From assembly GCA_964017155.1 (NCBI GenBank), contig OZ024856.1, positions 12,072,625 through 12,136,624 of the forward strand: DNA of 64,000 nt. Reading direction: 5' to 3'. The stretch's first letter is position 1; each line of letters starts with the position of its first letter. The DNA comes from Oasisia sp. SBJ-2009 (taxonomy: Eukaryota > Annelida > Polychaeta > Sabellida > Siboglinidae). The notes beneath the pieces are model-generated. The model saw only the letters and a program-made list of their open reading frames with translations. It was not told the DNA's origin and searched no databases. This document shows, piece by piece, positions 35,521-49,699 of the stretch. The translations under genes were made by a program, and so were the position numbers.

Positions 35521-38500
35521 ATTCATTACATTGAAAAGTAGTTCACTTGTGTTTTTTATTAATTCACCACGCTGACGCGATTACAATGCGGCGCGGTTTC
35601 TGTGCGTTTTTCACGGTGACAGAAGTGACAGATTAGCGGAAGGTGTCTACCAAACTGTGGCACTCCAAAGTCAAGCCACACCAACGACATATCAGACGAT
35701 CCCCATTATTTGCCAACTCATTCATTTGCCGCATATGTTTGACGTCATCACTTATTGTGTACGTGGTCCAGAAATATGAAGAAAAAATACAGCAAGCCGT
35801 CTATGTACATGTAAATTATGGAAATGAAAAATTTACGTATTAAATATTTATAATGTTAACTGCAGAAGCACAGCGACCATTACTAGTTTGAATGATGTCA
35901 CTGTCATAGTCAATATACGGTTTACAACATTATCTATCAATTAGGCTGATGTTCTGATCAATAGCTGTAGAACGTCCTTCATTGATTAGCAAACTGTTTT
36001 CAGAACATCGAAACATGTATAGCTACATACCTTCTGAACGTTACTTCCTTTTTGTCGATACCTCGCGGATAACGCGTTATTGTTGTATGTTTCTTCGCCT
36101 CTGGTTGCTTCTTCCGCTACGTGTTCAGTCACCAATTTGTCATCGTTGCCAAGGAATATCTCGTTACCTGAAGCAGGTATCGAAGGACCTTGCTGTCATT
36201 TCTTCCGTTTCTTCAGACATTTCTTCAGTTGCTTCTTTCGTACTCCGTTCTTCCTTGTGGTGCGTAACATTTCACCGTCACCCAGCCCCATTTCGTCAAC
36301 TGTCACAGTCTGAGCCTTTTTATACACAGTCCACAGACCTAGTGGCATCACAAGCCTCTGTCTGGGCATCTCTCACACCAGTGTAGACCTCCGCCACACT
36401 TTACTCTTCCATCACTTGAACCCTTAATATATGTCATATTAACGCACATACACGAAACGTTCTTTATCACCGGTGACATATATCTCACAATACTCTGCTC
36501 GAATCAAAGCCCAGTAGTCTACTTTCCGCCTCTCACGGCTTGTCACAGCAGGTTAACGTGACCTTTGTAACTAACATGTGACACCACCTAACGACTGTCA
36601 ACGGCATGAATAGTGTCATGCCAGCAGACCACATGTTGGCGTTTGCGCCAGATGTGGTGCACATCTGCCATCTTCTTTTAACCGCGGTACAACCATGCCA
36701 TCTCTCCTTCACGAGTCCCCTTCACAGAGGTTTACGTTTATAAGACCGCCATGCGTTCATCTTGCTACAACATGTGTCAGTTTCGACATTTCTTGTTCTC
36801 TCTCCGCCAAGTTGCCTTCAGCAAACCCAGCACGAACGTATGCTGCCTTCTCTGTTGGAGCTAAGACGTTGTCTCGTCTTACGCTTGGTCTCGTCAACAT
36901 CCGGGCACCACACTGAGCAGAACACGCAGAACTCGACGTGGTATCAGAGTGTATGTTTACTTAGACTTCACTTCGGTATGAACCATGGTTCATACGCTCG
37001 CCGTGCACCGCTGATTTGTGACACGGTATGATGTGAAATATGCTTCCATTTATACTATGCTCATCCACATAATAGGTAATTCAGAGTTCCTCATTATTGG
37101 ACTTTTGAGTGTGCCAATCTCCCAAGCCCTAGGGGTCCAGTCTACATAATATATACAAGCCCTAGCCGCGTGGTGCCACGTGTTTTGTTAGTGTATCGTA
37201 TAAAGGTCTTGCCAGAAGTTAATGTCATGTGTCTGTTCGGAAATACACTCACAAAAACGAGAAGATCCGCAGGCAGTGATCTGCAGTTTGGTAGAATGGA
37301 ATGATAGCAAATGCCATGCTGTTACGTCGACAGTAATGTAACACGGTATTATCGAATGGGCACTGAACTGGTGACACCGCTAGACAGATGTGTTGTGTGA
37401 CCGGTTTAGGGCAACGCGTGTTCTTTAACACTACCCAAAATATACACAGGCACGCAAACACACACACTCATACACACGCGCGTGTAACACCACACACACA
37501 CACACATACACGCGCGCGCGCACGCACACGCACGCACGAACACACACACACCTTTTTACAGTCTGTAAAAAGGTGTTCTGGAGGACCCAGATAAGCTGGT
37601 TTCAAAAAACGATGGCCTGATGAAGCTATACGGTTCGTTCAGAATTAAATTAAGATTTTTGAGGTAGAAAAACTGGTTTGAGCACGTTGCCTTTTTCCAC
37701 GAATCTGAATGCGTTCCCCGAGCCAGTGTACCGATCTGATGACATTCAACGTTAGTGAATAACATGGACCCTAGATCGAATGACAGCGAAATGTGATGAC
37801 TTATTTGCAGACGTTAACACCTGGCTAACAACACTCGTGTTGTCAGTTGTCACATTAGCAACGTTGTTTATTGTGAATCCAGCCGCCACGCAGTGCAAGC
37901 AGTAACAGGTCTTTTTGAGTATCGGATGTTTGCAAACATTGAGAGAGCTGTAGCGATCGATACAGACCTTTGTATGATATCATGACACGCCATGACACGC
38001 CAACACAGAGAAAGGTGTGACCAGTGGGTGTTTGCGAGTGTGGTCAAGTGTGGTCAGTGTATTGGCCTAAGATGTAATTGCAGCTAAACTCATCGTACTG
38101 GAAATATGTCGTTAATGTGGCGCATTTTTTAAAATACGAAACAAATTATTCACGCTCTTGAACAGGGACATTTGAAGCACAAACTCATGCTGTCTTCAAT
38201 ATAGGATATTACGCATGGTGTGTAAAATGCAGCGTGTAACTTCCACTTAACCAATATTATCAGTGTATTTTCTTTGCATATCACGCGGTAACTAGCTTGC
38301 TAATTGCTTTTAATAACTCTCCTAGATGGAGCATTATCAGTAAATAATGACTCCATTGTATTACAGTCAATAGCAACTTCAAATGAAGCAAAACAACAAC
38401 CTCACGCATCGCTCAAACTACGTTTTCGTGCCTCTTATGTCAAAACGGCCGTTTTTCAATTAGGCCTAAGCCCACATTTGCATTTTCCATAGGCGACCAT

Positions 38501-39700
38501 TATAACGTTTCCTTCATTTCCTATTAATCTTGATCAGCTCTCTTATTGACAATTTCATGGCATGTTTACCCTCCACAGACAGAGGTTCAGTGGAAAATTT
38601 GTGAACTTTTAATACCTCAGGCTCCCACAAAGTTCATTCAAACCTTACACCCCTCCATTTCTGCTTGAGCCACCCACGGATTGCCCCTGATTACATCACC
38701 AAGCAAAATGACAAATGTATTAATACGCAGAAATGCACCGAATGACAGCTGTCGTAATTTGACAGCTCTGATGTCACGCTGCACAAAAACGTCATTTATA
38801 ATCACTCCACACTACATATGTGCTCACAGAAATCCAGACAACGTGCATAATGCTGCTTTTTTAAGGTACTCTTAAGGTACTCTGCGGGTAATGGCGGACG
38901 TGCACATTTTGGTGGTCTTACGTCTATTGGTGTGCGGGTGTGCGGTTCTGAACGTCTCAACAATGACTATCTCGGTGACGCAGATTTAAACACGGATGTT
39001 GCCTAGCTAGTCACCAGTCGACGTGCAGCTCAGCAGCAACTAACGCTTATAGAAATGGTGTTCAAACATGCTGATATCGTCTAGAGACTAATGTTTGTAA
39101 CAATAGGATGATATACGTGTTTATATACACTGTGAGCATGGATGTATTTAAGGGGGAGAGCACCAGCAGTGTGTGACGTCACAAATCCACACGGTGGTAG
39201 CAAACTAGCGATACGCTGGCCAGAGCCATGTCGCATGTGTTAAAATATGCCCTACCAATGTCAATGCCTGTGTAGGCCGATGACAATAAACACCAGCACA
39301 CACCACAATAGTGACACTTTTATCAAAATGTGTCGCGAACACTTTGGCGAACATTTAACCACTTACTTTAGTGACAATTTAGAGTGAACACAATAACCCA
39401 AAACATACATGGGCGTGGCTCAGTTTGAGCAACCCTACAATGTTCATCGACCGACAAATGCTCTGTAATTTACATATGATTACACCGAGTTGCATCGGAC
39501 TTAGGCCTATATGTAAATGTGTAGAACAACTACTCAGTATTCTCTATTTCCCGGGTCGTCTAGTACACACTTTGTAATCAATCAATGTTTTCTCATTTTT
39601 GGGGAGCTTGTGCTCTCGGGACGGGCCCTATCAATAACATCTAAATACTGGGATGCTGCATATGCACCTGCTTGGCTGTCCAGCACGGGGGCTAGCACGT
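35521..39700. other. Gene-free interval
   Basis: No gene family recognised in any frame. It holds a CA/CG-rich tract (37450-37550) and a perfect hairpin right after it (37549-37575: CACCTTTTTACAG, T, CTGTAAAAAGGTG). Confidence 0.5.
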
Positions 39701-39711
39701 ACGCATGCACA

Positions 39712-39737
39712 CACAGGCACACACATACGCGCGCGCA

Positions 39738-39797
<60 letters not shown>
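39712..39797. repeat. (CA)n microsatellite
   Basis: ACACATACGCGCGCGCACGC leads into about 28 uninterrupted CA units. Confidence 0.95.
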
Positions 39798-39798
<1 letters not shown>

Positions 39799-41960
39799 AG
39801 TAATGGTGATATAAATCAATCATAAGGCGAAACTTTTATCTTGTAGACAAATTTCAAATACGAAGGCGGTGAAGCATGAAGTCTGGTCGACGTCACGTGT
39901 GATTTTTACATCTTCGAGTGAACAACGACTGCGTGTTTATGAACTCGATAACTTTACAATTTTACATACACGTTGACCTTCTACAAACTATTGACATTTG
40001 ATGCAATGCATTTGAATTAGTGGGAGAAAAAATCTAGACGGTAAACAACTATGCAACGTAAAGTAGTGTCGGCACAGAGAAAACCCGTCGCAGTCGATGG
40101 CGCCTGTTGTTCACACAATAAAATTCCGTGGATGCCTCACAGCGCACTGTGACATTGTCATGCGAGTTCTGAAGCGTTTTGTCTTTTTCAAATTCCTGTC
40201 TCTTGATCCCGGCGTTTCCCTTCATGTCGCGTGATGCCCCAACCCGTTTGAGACGCAGTCTGTAGATTTGGCTGATGTTTCGTGTCAGTTACGGTTGTAC
40301 TAATAAAAACGAGTCTTAGGAAACCAGTTGTCGCTATCAGAAGAAACGTGAGTGTCACTTTTTCGTCAACTAGGCGCTGCACAGTTTCCACCGGCAGTGC
40401 TAAACGGGTCTTCCCACCCGAACAGTCAAAACTTTGTCATGTTCAAATGAAATCAACACGTAATTGGGAACGGCCAAGATGTCTACAAAAACAAACTCCC
40501 TGGTTTGTGGGATACCTGATTGAAGAGCGATACCAGGGTACACATGACATACCCTACAAGAGAAGAGCGGAAGAGGATGAAATACAGGACTGTTAACAGA
40601 CACTGGGGAGACTGCTAACAGAGACTGGAGAGACTGCTAACAGAGACTGGAGAGACTGCTAACAGAGACTGGAGAGACTGCTAACAGAGACTGGAGAGAC
40701 TGCTAACAGAAACAATGACGCAAAAGAACTGAGCCACTATACAACAATATTTTACCCCGGGACCGAACCTAACATTCGCTCCCTGCCCCGTGGGCAGTAG
40801 AAGCGACAGAGGAGAAGGAACCGTTGGCTTTTGGGATGAGGAACCTTTGGTGGCTTTTAACTATTTTACTATTTTAATTGAGAAATAGTCATTGATTTGT
40901 TTATATACAAATACATGCGGGTCTATATACAAATTCAGCGATGTTCATCACACCTGAGGATTAGACTCTACTGATGTTTTATGGGATGAGTAACATTTTA
41001 AGGCTACTAGTCGCTGCGGGTGAGTTGGGTACATTGTTAATATCTACACCTGTTTGTCTACGACCCTCGTGCCTCTACAAGATGGTCAGGGCGTAGAAAT
41101 AAGTGGACTGTATAACTGATATTACAGCAGATTATCGTTCCAAAGAATATTTGTCTTCACGACTTCAAATGCGAGACATCTCGAGATGCAACTTTAAACA
41201 CAATCTCACCGTGCACCGGAAAGCGTTCGTCATCCTATCAAGCGACAGGAAAGATGCCACGTCGACCGACGTACGGTGCTCCGGTAAATCTGATCTAAGA
41301 TTAACATAACTGATCATCACAATGACAGCTTTATTTGTGGAGACATCTCGACGATATCCTCTGGAGCCAGGAGCTCCCAGCCCGAGCAATGTCGCTAGAT
41401 GTGAACCGGTTAAAAGCAATTCATATTCAATGTTCCAGATGGAGAAAAAACGTCTAAATCGTAGTAAATGAGCAATTAAATGATAACGAAAACCTGCCTA
41501 GCTTACGTATTAACGTGAGAAAACTGTAAAAAGATAGAGCTGCATGTTGAATAGGAATACATAGAACATCTGGATTTGCTGGCGGATAGTCAAAGTTCTA
41601 CGCTTTCACGTGCCTATTACGTGCACCGAGGTGTCGCCGGACCTGATTCACAGTTGACGCCATGTGCCACACGTAGGTTTTATAATTCCTCGAATATAAA
41701 TATATACGGTTACAATATAACATGCTGATAAGCCATGCAGCTCTACACATAGATATTCGTACCAGGCGCAGAGTCAGATACAATGACAATGTGTGCAATT
41801 GTAGGTCCCCATTTCTACTAAATAAAATAGTTAACATTTAACTTGTGATAAAATGTTATGTTAGTTACATATTCGTAATGTTTCTATTTTAATAGTCGCC
41901 ATAATTTCATCAACAACTAGCACTATATTGCCGCACCTTTCCAGTGAACGCATAACTGTA
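39798..41960. other. Gene-free interval with a small 22-bp array
   Basis: The unit GCTAACAGAGACTGGAGAGA recurs about four to five times at 22-bp spacing around 40597-40711. No gene is recognised in the rest. Confidence 0.6.
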
Positions 41961-41962
41961 CC

Positions 41963-42095
41963 CGTGTATGACTGTATGATTTTATGACTGTGTGACGGTA
42001 TGACTGTATGACTGTATGACTGTATGACTGTATGACTGTATGACTGTATGACTGTATGACTGTATGACTGTATGACTGTATGACTGTATGACTGT
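41963..42095. repeat. 8-bp (TGTATGAC)n array
   Basis: GACTGTAT repeats about 16 times, followed by GGACGGGCGGACGG units at 42104-42138. It is bounded by unique sequence. Confidence 0.95.
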
Positions 42096-42139
42096 AAGAA
42101 TGGACGGGTGGGCGGACGGGCGGACGGGCGGACGGACGA

Positions 42140-43249
42140 CAGAAAGTTTATTCAAACGTCGCATTACCGAAACATTGTTCTTTTGGACACGTGATTTACC
42201 AGACATTTCATCCGTGCGGTGCCACACGCGAATGCAGTTGCTATGCTTATTTGTATAATTTGCTTATTTGGTATCACGACTAACCCGCCTGGCTCGACGC
42301 TCTCCTCGGCGTGAACGGCGATGGTTCTTGGAAAAGCGGAACACATCACATGAACGTTTTTCTGCTCTAGGCTGTAGGCAAATGATGCCCACATTTCTTG
42401 GTTCCGGGCGCGAAATGATGTGCCCATTAAAAGTTGTGTCATAATTTATCTCGAGGTTATTTTAGTAGTCGGTTGCATCGTGAATGTCACTCCTGTTTCG
42501 CAATGATGTAAAAAGCTGATGTTGTAAAGAAAAACAGTGGTTTCGTAGAGTGTGGTCGTCGTGTCTTAAAATGGAATTCATTGTACATTTATGAGGCGTT
42601 GAGTCATAACCCCTTTGACTTAACATTTCATGTTTGTCTACTAGACAGAAATATAACGTGTTGTGCTTTATGGCAGTAGCAGCGTGGCGAACTATATAAC
42701 CGGTGTTTAAAGCTTGCTATTTTTGCTTCCTTCGCGAGAAAAAAACGACACTGGATCCAATCCGATCATTGTCACATATCAATATTGTTTTTCAATTGAA
42801 ATCATAACGTCGAGTAACGTTTCTGGGAACATTGCTATGATCTATATCAAGTGTAGCCCTACTGTACTGCGCATCAATTTCTTATTTACAAATACAACAA
42901 ATGTTTGTGTTCCCAAATGCGATCGCGCAATGGATCCGCAATACAGTGGTTTAACCAGCGGCTTGGTCACAATCTCCTTGATACAAGCCTGTGTGTGGCT
43001 GTGCCTGTGTATCGTGTGGCGACACTGATATTGCAGGGATATTACGGTTTATCCTCCGCAGGTGCCTGGGAAAGATTTGGACGTCGAGGACAGCAGGCAT
43101 CGGTGCTGGTCTATTTTTAAATGCACTACACAGTCGGAATTCAGAAAGCCAAATCGATTTTTCCTTTGCATGCGTGTCTGGCGTAATACTGGTTTAGACG
43201 TAATCTTACGCTTGTTCGACCTCCAGTGAATACAATTATGTAGCAACTG

Positions 43250-43252
<3 letters not shown>
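42140..43252. other. Gene-free interval
   Basis: The short open frames at 42164-42442 and 42714-43028 resemble no family that I recognise. Nothing else is seen. Confidence 0.45.
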
Positions 43253-43823
<571 letters not shown>

Positions 43824-44293
43824 ACTTCCCCTCTCTACCCCCTCCTCTCGTGTACTTCGGCCGACATTGTGCTGATGATATACTGGAACCACACTGAAAC
43901 TAACTGAAAATCCACAACTTCTCAAGTGCACAAACTCACTGCACGTATGCATAGTAATGTTGAACACTGTTCTCGGGTTAAGCATTGGGATTTTCACCAG
44001 ATAAACACACAGAATGACCGTTGCTTTCAATGAGGTCCTTTCACACTAGTTGCTACAATATGACGGTCGTCTGCGTTCGATGTGTAAACACATTTCAGCG
44101 CCAGTAGACCATATCCCATATAAACGCGTAACCAGGTGTGGTTTGCGGTGGGCGTGGGTGTAGTGGTCGTCTGTGGTATTGTGGTTTCTCTGCGTGGTCT
44201 GAGAACGTGAGCGTTCCACGTGATTCAGTTCCACGTGATTCAGACCAAAACGTCCATCAGTTCATCGGTTCATCGGAAACACAGGGGAACCAC

Positions 44294-44411
44294 AGGCACG
44301 ACACGCACGCACGCACGCACGCGCATACACACGTACACGCACATACACACTTACACGCATACACACACGTACACACTTACACGCACACACACGCTCACGC
44401 TCACGCTCAAG

Positions 44412-44487
<76 letters not shown>
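44294..44487. repeat. CA/CACG-rich microsatellite
   Basis: Begins with (GCAC)n, passes through ACACGTACAC-type sequence and ends in (CA)n of more than 30 units with one ATA interruption. Confidence 0.95.
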
Positions 44488-44490
<3 letters not shown>

Positions 44491-44499
44491 GTATTCCTT

Positions 44500-45780
44500 C
44501 ATAGCCTGCTTGTTGAAATATTCGGAGGTTCACTAAGGTCAGTTGTTTACGATCACGCACGACTGCCCGCCTGACCAAAGGGAACCGACACCGCGTTGTT
44601 GTCCATTAGGGAACCTATAAAACAAAGCATAAACGTTCTCACACGTTGACGTTGTTTGTTTGCATAGACACTGGGCCATCACATTCCCTGCCAACAGCCC
44701 CGTAAACCTAGTGACGTCGCGTGTTGTCAATTCACGTCAACAACATTATCACTTGCGCATCGCTGACTAACAAAACCCTTCCCGAACTCTCAAGAGTCGT
44801 TCACGAAATCCGCCTAATTATCTTGAGTTCGCTGGCCGACGTATCATTCGACCCGTCAGATGGAATAAGTGTTGCCAGGCAGGCACAGACGGTTGATGTC
44901 CTAATGAGACGGTGTAATCGAAAACGACGGTATATATTCTATTGTTGATAGATCGTCCTATCCATACATATCGCAAGAGAACCGCTTTGGTCAATATAGA
45001 CATTCCCATAAAACACCTCACGTGTTGGTGAATGCACCCACTGATGTGATGAAACTCGGTACCACGCAATCTGTCTCGAGTGCAGACTGTGGGTATGATT
45101 TGTTTCAGTGTGGCAAATACGTCGTATTTATTTAATAAATGTTTACATATTGACTATTTCCGATCGATCCCATGGGAATAACACATGGTTAGCTTATACT
45201 TTATAATTGTTTTGTGTAATTGATCACCAGTGAATTATGTGCTATAAAACCCGGACATAACTAACAACAATGAATGCGGTTACAACGAGTAAACCTTTTC
45301 TGACGCATCACTTACTACAACGTGCCGCCATGCACGATTGCATGAATTGATGAGCTGCACGGCGTTACTCTGAAGTGCCTCAATCTGTAATTGTCGTCTG
45401 CTGTTTTATGACGTAATCAAAGAACGCAACAAACCAGCTGCATAAACAGTCTCGGCTTGCCGCGAGTATACAGGGCGATGTGCAGACACACACGCACACA
45501 CTGCATGCAAGCTCCGTGCTCAAAGAACCGATATCATCTTGGTATTATTGTAAATGTTCACGTGTATTTCCATAAAATAATAGTTTGGACGAAAAAGGGC
45601 AAATGTCAAGTACCAACAGCTGGTTTTGATAACACGTACTCGTTCGCCTGTTGTGCTGGAAACAAACAGTGCTAAAACGCATCATAAGTATGTTAACTCG
45701 TGACAGATATCGTCAAAGTAAACACTAATATTTTATTTCCACAGCCCCCTGTACGAATTATCAGCTGTAACTGTTTTCAC
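44500..45780. other. Gene-free interval
   Basis: Unique-looking sequence with no recognised gene or repeat. The intact short open frames lack splice or homology support. Confidence 0.45.
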
Positions 45781-45799
45781 AGCTGCCATTTTATTTTCC

Positions 45800-46100
45800 A
45801 GTTCATTAGATGTCGTCTGCCGCGCGCCACCCGGAAACGCGGCACGTGCCTAGATGTCGCGCACGCGCGCTGGGACCTGTCGGTCGTCAGGTAGGACCTG
45901 GCTGGAAGGGAAAGGCCCGCGGACAGGACGGATGCGTCAGAGGGCTGAGCGAGTGCGCGCGTGCGGACTGACAGCGCGCTGGTCGTCTGCCGCAATTATT
46001 ACGTGAAATTTGCCGCGAAAACCCCGCAGGTTGGCAGGCGTTTTTATTGGCCGTCTGCCGCTGCCGAGCCACCGGAAAAACGTGTGGTGAAGATGAATAG
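45800..46100. promoter_or_regulatory. CpG-rich patch
   Basis: Dense CpG (CCGCGCGCCACCCGGAAACG, GCGCACGCGCGC) in an otherwise AT-rich setting. Within it, an acceptor-like TTATTTTCCAG at 45800, an ATG at 45810 and a donor-like CAG/GTAGGA at 45890 frame 27 open codons. The coding case is weak; an unmethylated promoter-like patch is the alternative. Confidence 0.25.
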
Positions 46101-47349
46101 GACGGGGCCAAAACCAATCGGCTGTTTGCGTCATCTCATTAACGTTGCCGGATACCGGCTACTACCTGTTATGGAAGTATTTTTTATGTTTGGGGTCCAG
46201 TGGTCATTAATCATGACACTCAACTTAGCACAAACGAATGAGTATAATTCTACGCAATCGATTGAGCTTGCAATTATTTAATGGATATTATACACAGGAT
46301 CGCAACCGGTGTTACCGTGTAGGACATTCACAACAAGAGTGTTTTCAACGTAACTCTTAATCTTATCGTATTGAACATAAGTCGATATTCTCGCATTTGG
46401 AACTTTGTCTTTAAATCCAAGCCTGGTGAACGTGTTAGAATATAACATTGGTGAAACTTCACGATGTGTTATGTTTCTCTTGTAAAAAGGATCTTTTTTA
46501 ATTTCGGCATGATGGATGTTTTGAACTTATTACACCAGCGTTGGAAAGTAGCGTACGAGCGTAAACCGGATCACAAGATAGTCAGTCGAATTCTCAAAAG
46601 ATTTATGATAAGTTGGCTATCCGAACTATACACAGTGAACTAAGAACGTTATTGTAAGCCTATTACCGCGTCCAGCTGTCGTGTTGTGTTTAATAGCATT
46701 GCCACACGCGTCGGTGAATGAATAACGTCATTACATTCGCCCGAGTAGCATAACGCGATTGGTGGCGACAAAAACGACGTGTTTGTCTGACATGCCTGCA
46801 TGCACGCGTGCACGTACACACCAGACAGCACGTGGCCACGGCATGCCGTGTGTACGTCTACGCTTAAATGTATGCCCGGACGCACATCGATGACTAGCCT
46901 CGACTAGTACAATGCGGCAACTGCCGTCAATTCCCCCGCGAAATTCGCTTCGGACAAAGCCAAGCATCGCGATACACGATATAGGTATATACAGTATATA
47001 TATACGGCATATTCCTCGTTCCTTTATATATTATATATCGTGCTAATGTGACCACATAATCAATGTGTGTTCACTGTAATTACACTATGCTGACTGGTTT
47101 GGGCTAATCGACTGAAAAATCGGTAGTATGTGGCTAAGATGTATCAAGATATTGCAGTAAAGCCTGTTCGACGTGTGACAAAAATACGGTCTAGAGCAGC
47201 ATCTCAGACGACGACGGCAAAGACAGACCAGGATCAATAGCGTTGGATCGCGCAGACGTGACTTTATATAAAATGTAATGAAAACGACCTAGGAAAGCCT
47301 TCCGCGAAACAACACAGCATTATGATAATTTAGGGAGAAAACCTAAGCT

Positions 47350-47690
47350 GCGCTTTAGAAGCCGGCAGATTGCAGGCTGTAGCGCGCGCACGTGGGGGGG
47401 CGCAGGTAGGGGGGCGAGTTGGGGGGACGCCACGTACCTTGTCGGTTGGTGTGTCGTCGCGGGACCTGCTGTGTTGTCACAGGGCTGGTGTGTTGTCACG
47501 AGGACGAGTGTGTTGTCACGCCGGCGAGCTGTGGCCGAGTGGCGCTCTGTCTCCCGCTAGACGCGACGACGCCGGGTGTACGTGACGCCGGCTCACGTAC
47601 GGCCACCGAGCGCCCGGTCCGCGCGTCACGTACACAGCCACTTCGGAGAAGACGACCGGGAGTCGTGGCGTGGCGCTGGAAACATGGAGC
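47350..47690. promoter_or_regulatory. Second CpG-rich patch with TGTGTTGTCAC repeats
   Basis: G- and CpG-rich. Three TGTGTTGTCAC motifs lie about 20-25 bases apart (47470-47518). This could be a promoter or simply a repeat-prone region. No gene is recognised on either side. Confidence 0.25.
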
Positions 47691-47896
47691 AGAAGGAAAA
47701 AAGGGGAGGGAGTGAGAAATTGGAAAGGGAAGGAGAGGGTTGGGTGGGTGGACGGATGGAGGAGAGAGGGGAAGGAGAGGAGATGAGGGAGGGAGGGAGG
47801 GGGGAGGGAGGGGAGAGGGAGGAAGGAGTAGGGGAGGTGTGACGGACGAACGGACGGGCGGACTGAGGATAGAGAGCAACGAGGAAAGTAAAGAGA
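47690..47896. repeat. Purine-rich GGGA/GGAG tract
   Basis: Almost pure purine sequence (AGGGAGGGAGGG-type) leading into the GGAT array; a comparable tract follows at 48270-48375. Confidence 0.85.
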
Positions 47897-48194
47897 GGAT
47901 GGATGGATGGATGGATGGATGGATGGATGGATGGATGGATGGATGGATGGATGGATGGATGGATGGATGGATGGATGGATGGATGGATGGATGGATGGAT
48001 GGATGGATGGATGGATGGATGGATGGATGGATGGATGGATGGATGGATGGATGGATGGATGGATGGATGGATGGATGGATGGATGGATGGATGGATGGAT
48101 GGATGGATGGATGGATGGATGGATGGATGGATGGATGGATGGATGGATGGATGGATGGATGGATGGATGGATGGATGGATGGATGGATGGATGG
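47897..48194. repeat. (GGAT)74 tetranucleotide array
   Basis: About 298 bases of uninterrupted GGAT/ATCC. The open frames here, of 125-309 codons (Trp-Met-Asp-Gly or Ile-His-Pro-Ser repeats), are artefacts of the array. Confidence 0.97.
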
Positions 48195-48379
48195 ACATAC
48201 GGGGGGGGGGAGAGAAGGGAGAGAAAGGTGATGTATGGGCGAGAAAGACAGAGAGGGAGGAGGCAGGGAGACAGAAATAGAGAGTAAGAGAGAGAGGGTG
48301 GGAGGGAGGGAGGGAGGGAGGTAGAGAGAAAGAGACAGAGAGAGACAGAGAGAGACAGAGAGAGAGGGAGAGGTATGTA

Positions 48380-49330
48380 GACGGACGGACGTGCGGACTG
48401 AGGGAGGAATGGAGGAGTTAGGAATCGAGGGTTAAAAGACAGCATTATTTATGTACATACCATTATATTTTACTGACATGAAATACACCGCCCACTTGGC
48501 CCGCGCACAGGAGACACCGACTGACGACACAAAGGGGAACTGGAGACATCAGCAACGTCACTTTTTCTACATCTTCTCAGATTACCCTATTAGCATAGTA
48601 AGACATAACAGCGTTCTTCGTATCCGAAGATCGCATCATTCTTGACAAGCACGCAGAGAAAACGCTCGGTCTTGAATGGCTCCAAAGCCGTGTATGATGT
48701 CCAGGACACTGGTCAATGTCCCCATTGTCGTCTGGGTTGTCCAGCAGGCATAAGACCGGTGGGAGACAGTCACTGATGACCACCTCGATCGGTCATCTGT
48801 CACTCCAAACTTAACGAGCGCTTAAAGAACTCTAACCGTTTTTGCCTTCAGTGAGTATTCGGTGACCTTCAGTTCGATGGGTGTTGTTGAAGGCGCCAGC
48901 ATGCGACAATTAAGTTGTCAACGTGCCATTGTCACGTGTCCGGGGCAACGGGGACCTCTTTGTGAACACGCTTGTCGCCGGGGGATGGCCGACATCTGGT
49001 AGGCTGTCAGACGATGGGGTGTCAGCCTCCTACATCACCCCCTACCATGACCGGTCTACCTGGCACTAGCAGTGCTATATTCTTCTTGGGTCACACTCAG
49101 TTTTGGAGTCTGCAGCATTGCAAATGGAGTTAGTACTGAAGACTTCATATACATGAGTCTACAGTAAGGTAGGCGTGCTGGCTGGATATGAGACAGTTGA
49201 TTGCCGCTAGAGGGTGTCACTTGTACGGTGGAAGCGGTCGAAGTGTACCGAGGCGTACACATAACTCGCAAGGGTGTATAATGAGTCTTGACGCAGTTGT
49301 AGAGACAAATAAAATAAACGACACAATGGG
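48380..49330. other. Gene-free interval
   Basis: Unique-looking, moderately CpG-containing sequence at 48840-49060; no open frame or family recognised. Confidence 0.4.
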
Positions 49331-49339
49331 TTGGGGCTA

Positions 49340-49432
49340 CATGCACACAAGCACACACACGCATACATTCTTACACGCACACACAACAAAACAACACACA
49401 CAGTAACACACAGTGACACACAGTGACACACT

Positions 49433-49512
<80 letters not shown>

Positions 49513-49515
49513 CCC

Positions 49516-49559
<44 letters not shown>

Positions 49560-49660
49560 TTAGTCATGCGAAACAAAACTTACACCCACAGCCACACACG
49601 TTCGCGCGCGCGCGCACACACACACACACACACGCACATACACGTTCGTACGAATATGCG
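49340..49660. repeat. CA / (CGCA)n / (CA)n microsatellite cluster
   Basis: About 20 perfect CGCA units at 49433-49512, then CACCCA units and (CA)n to 49557. A second (CG)n(CA)n tract occupies 49601-49635. Confidence 0.95.
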
Positions 49661-49699
49661 CATACCCAAAAACAAAGCCAACACTATACCAGATACCAA

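Noticed and set aside
45800..45890. Small coding exon in the CpG-rich patch
   Set aside because: Acceptor, ATG and donor are present, but only 27 Arg/Ala-rich codons with no partner exons; chance is likely in CpG-rich DNA.
47516..48445. 309-codon Ile-His-Pro-Ser and Trp-Met-Asp-Gly frames
   Set aside because: Produced by the GGAT array and polypurine flanks.
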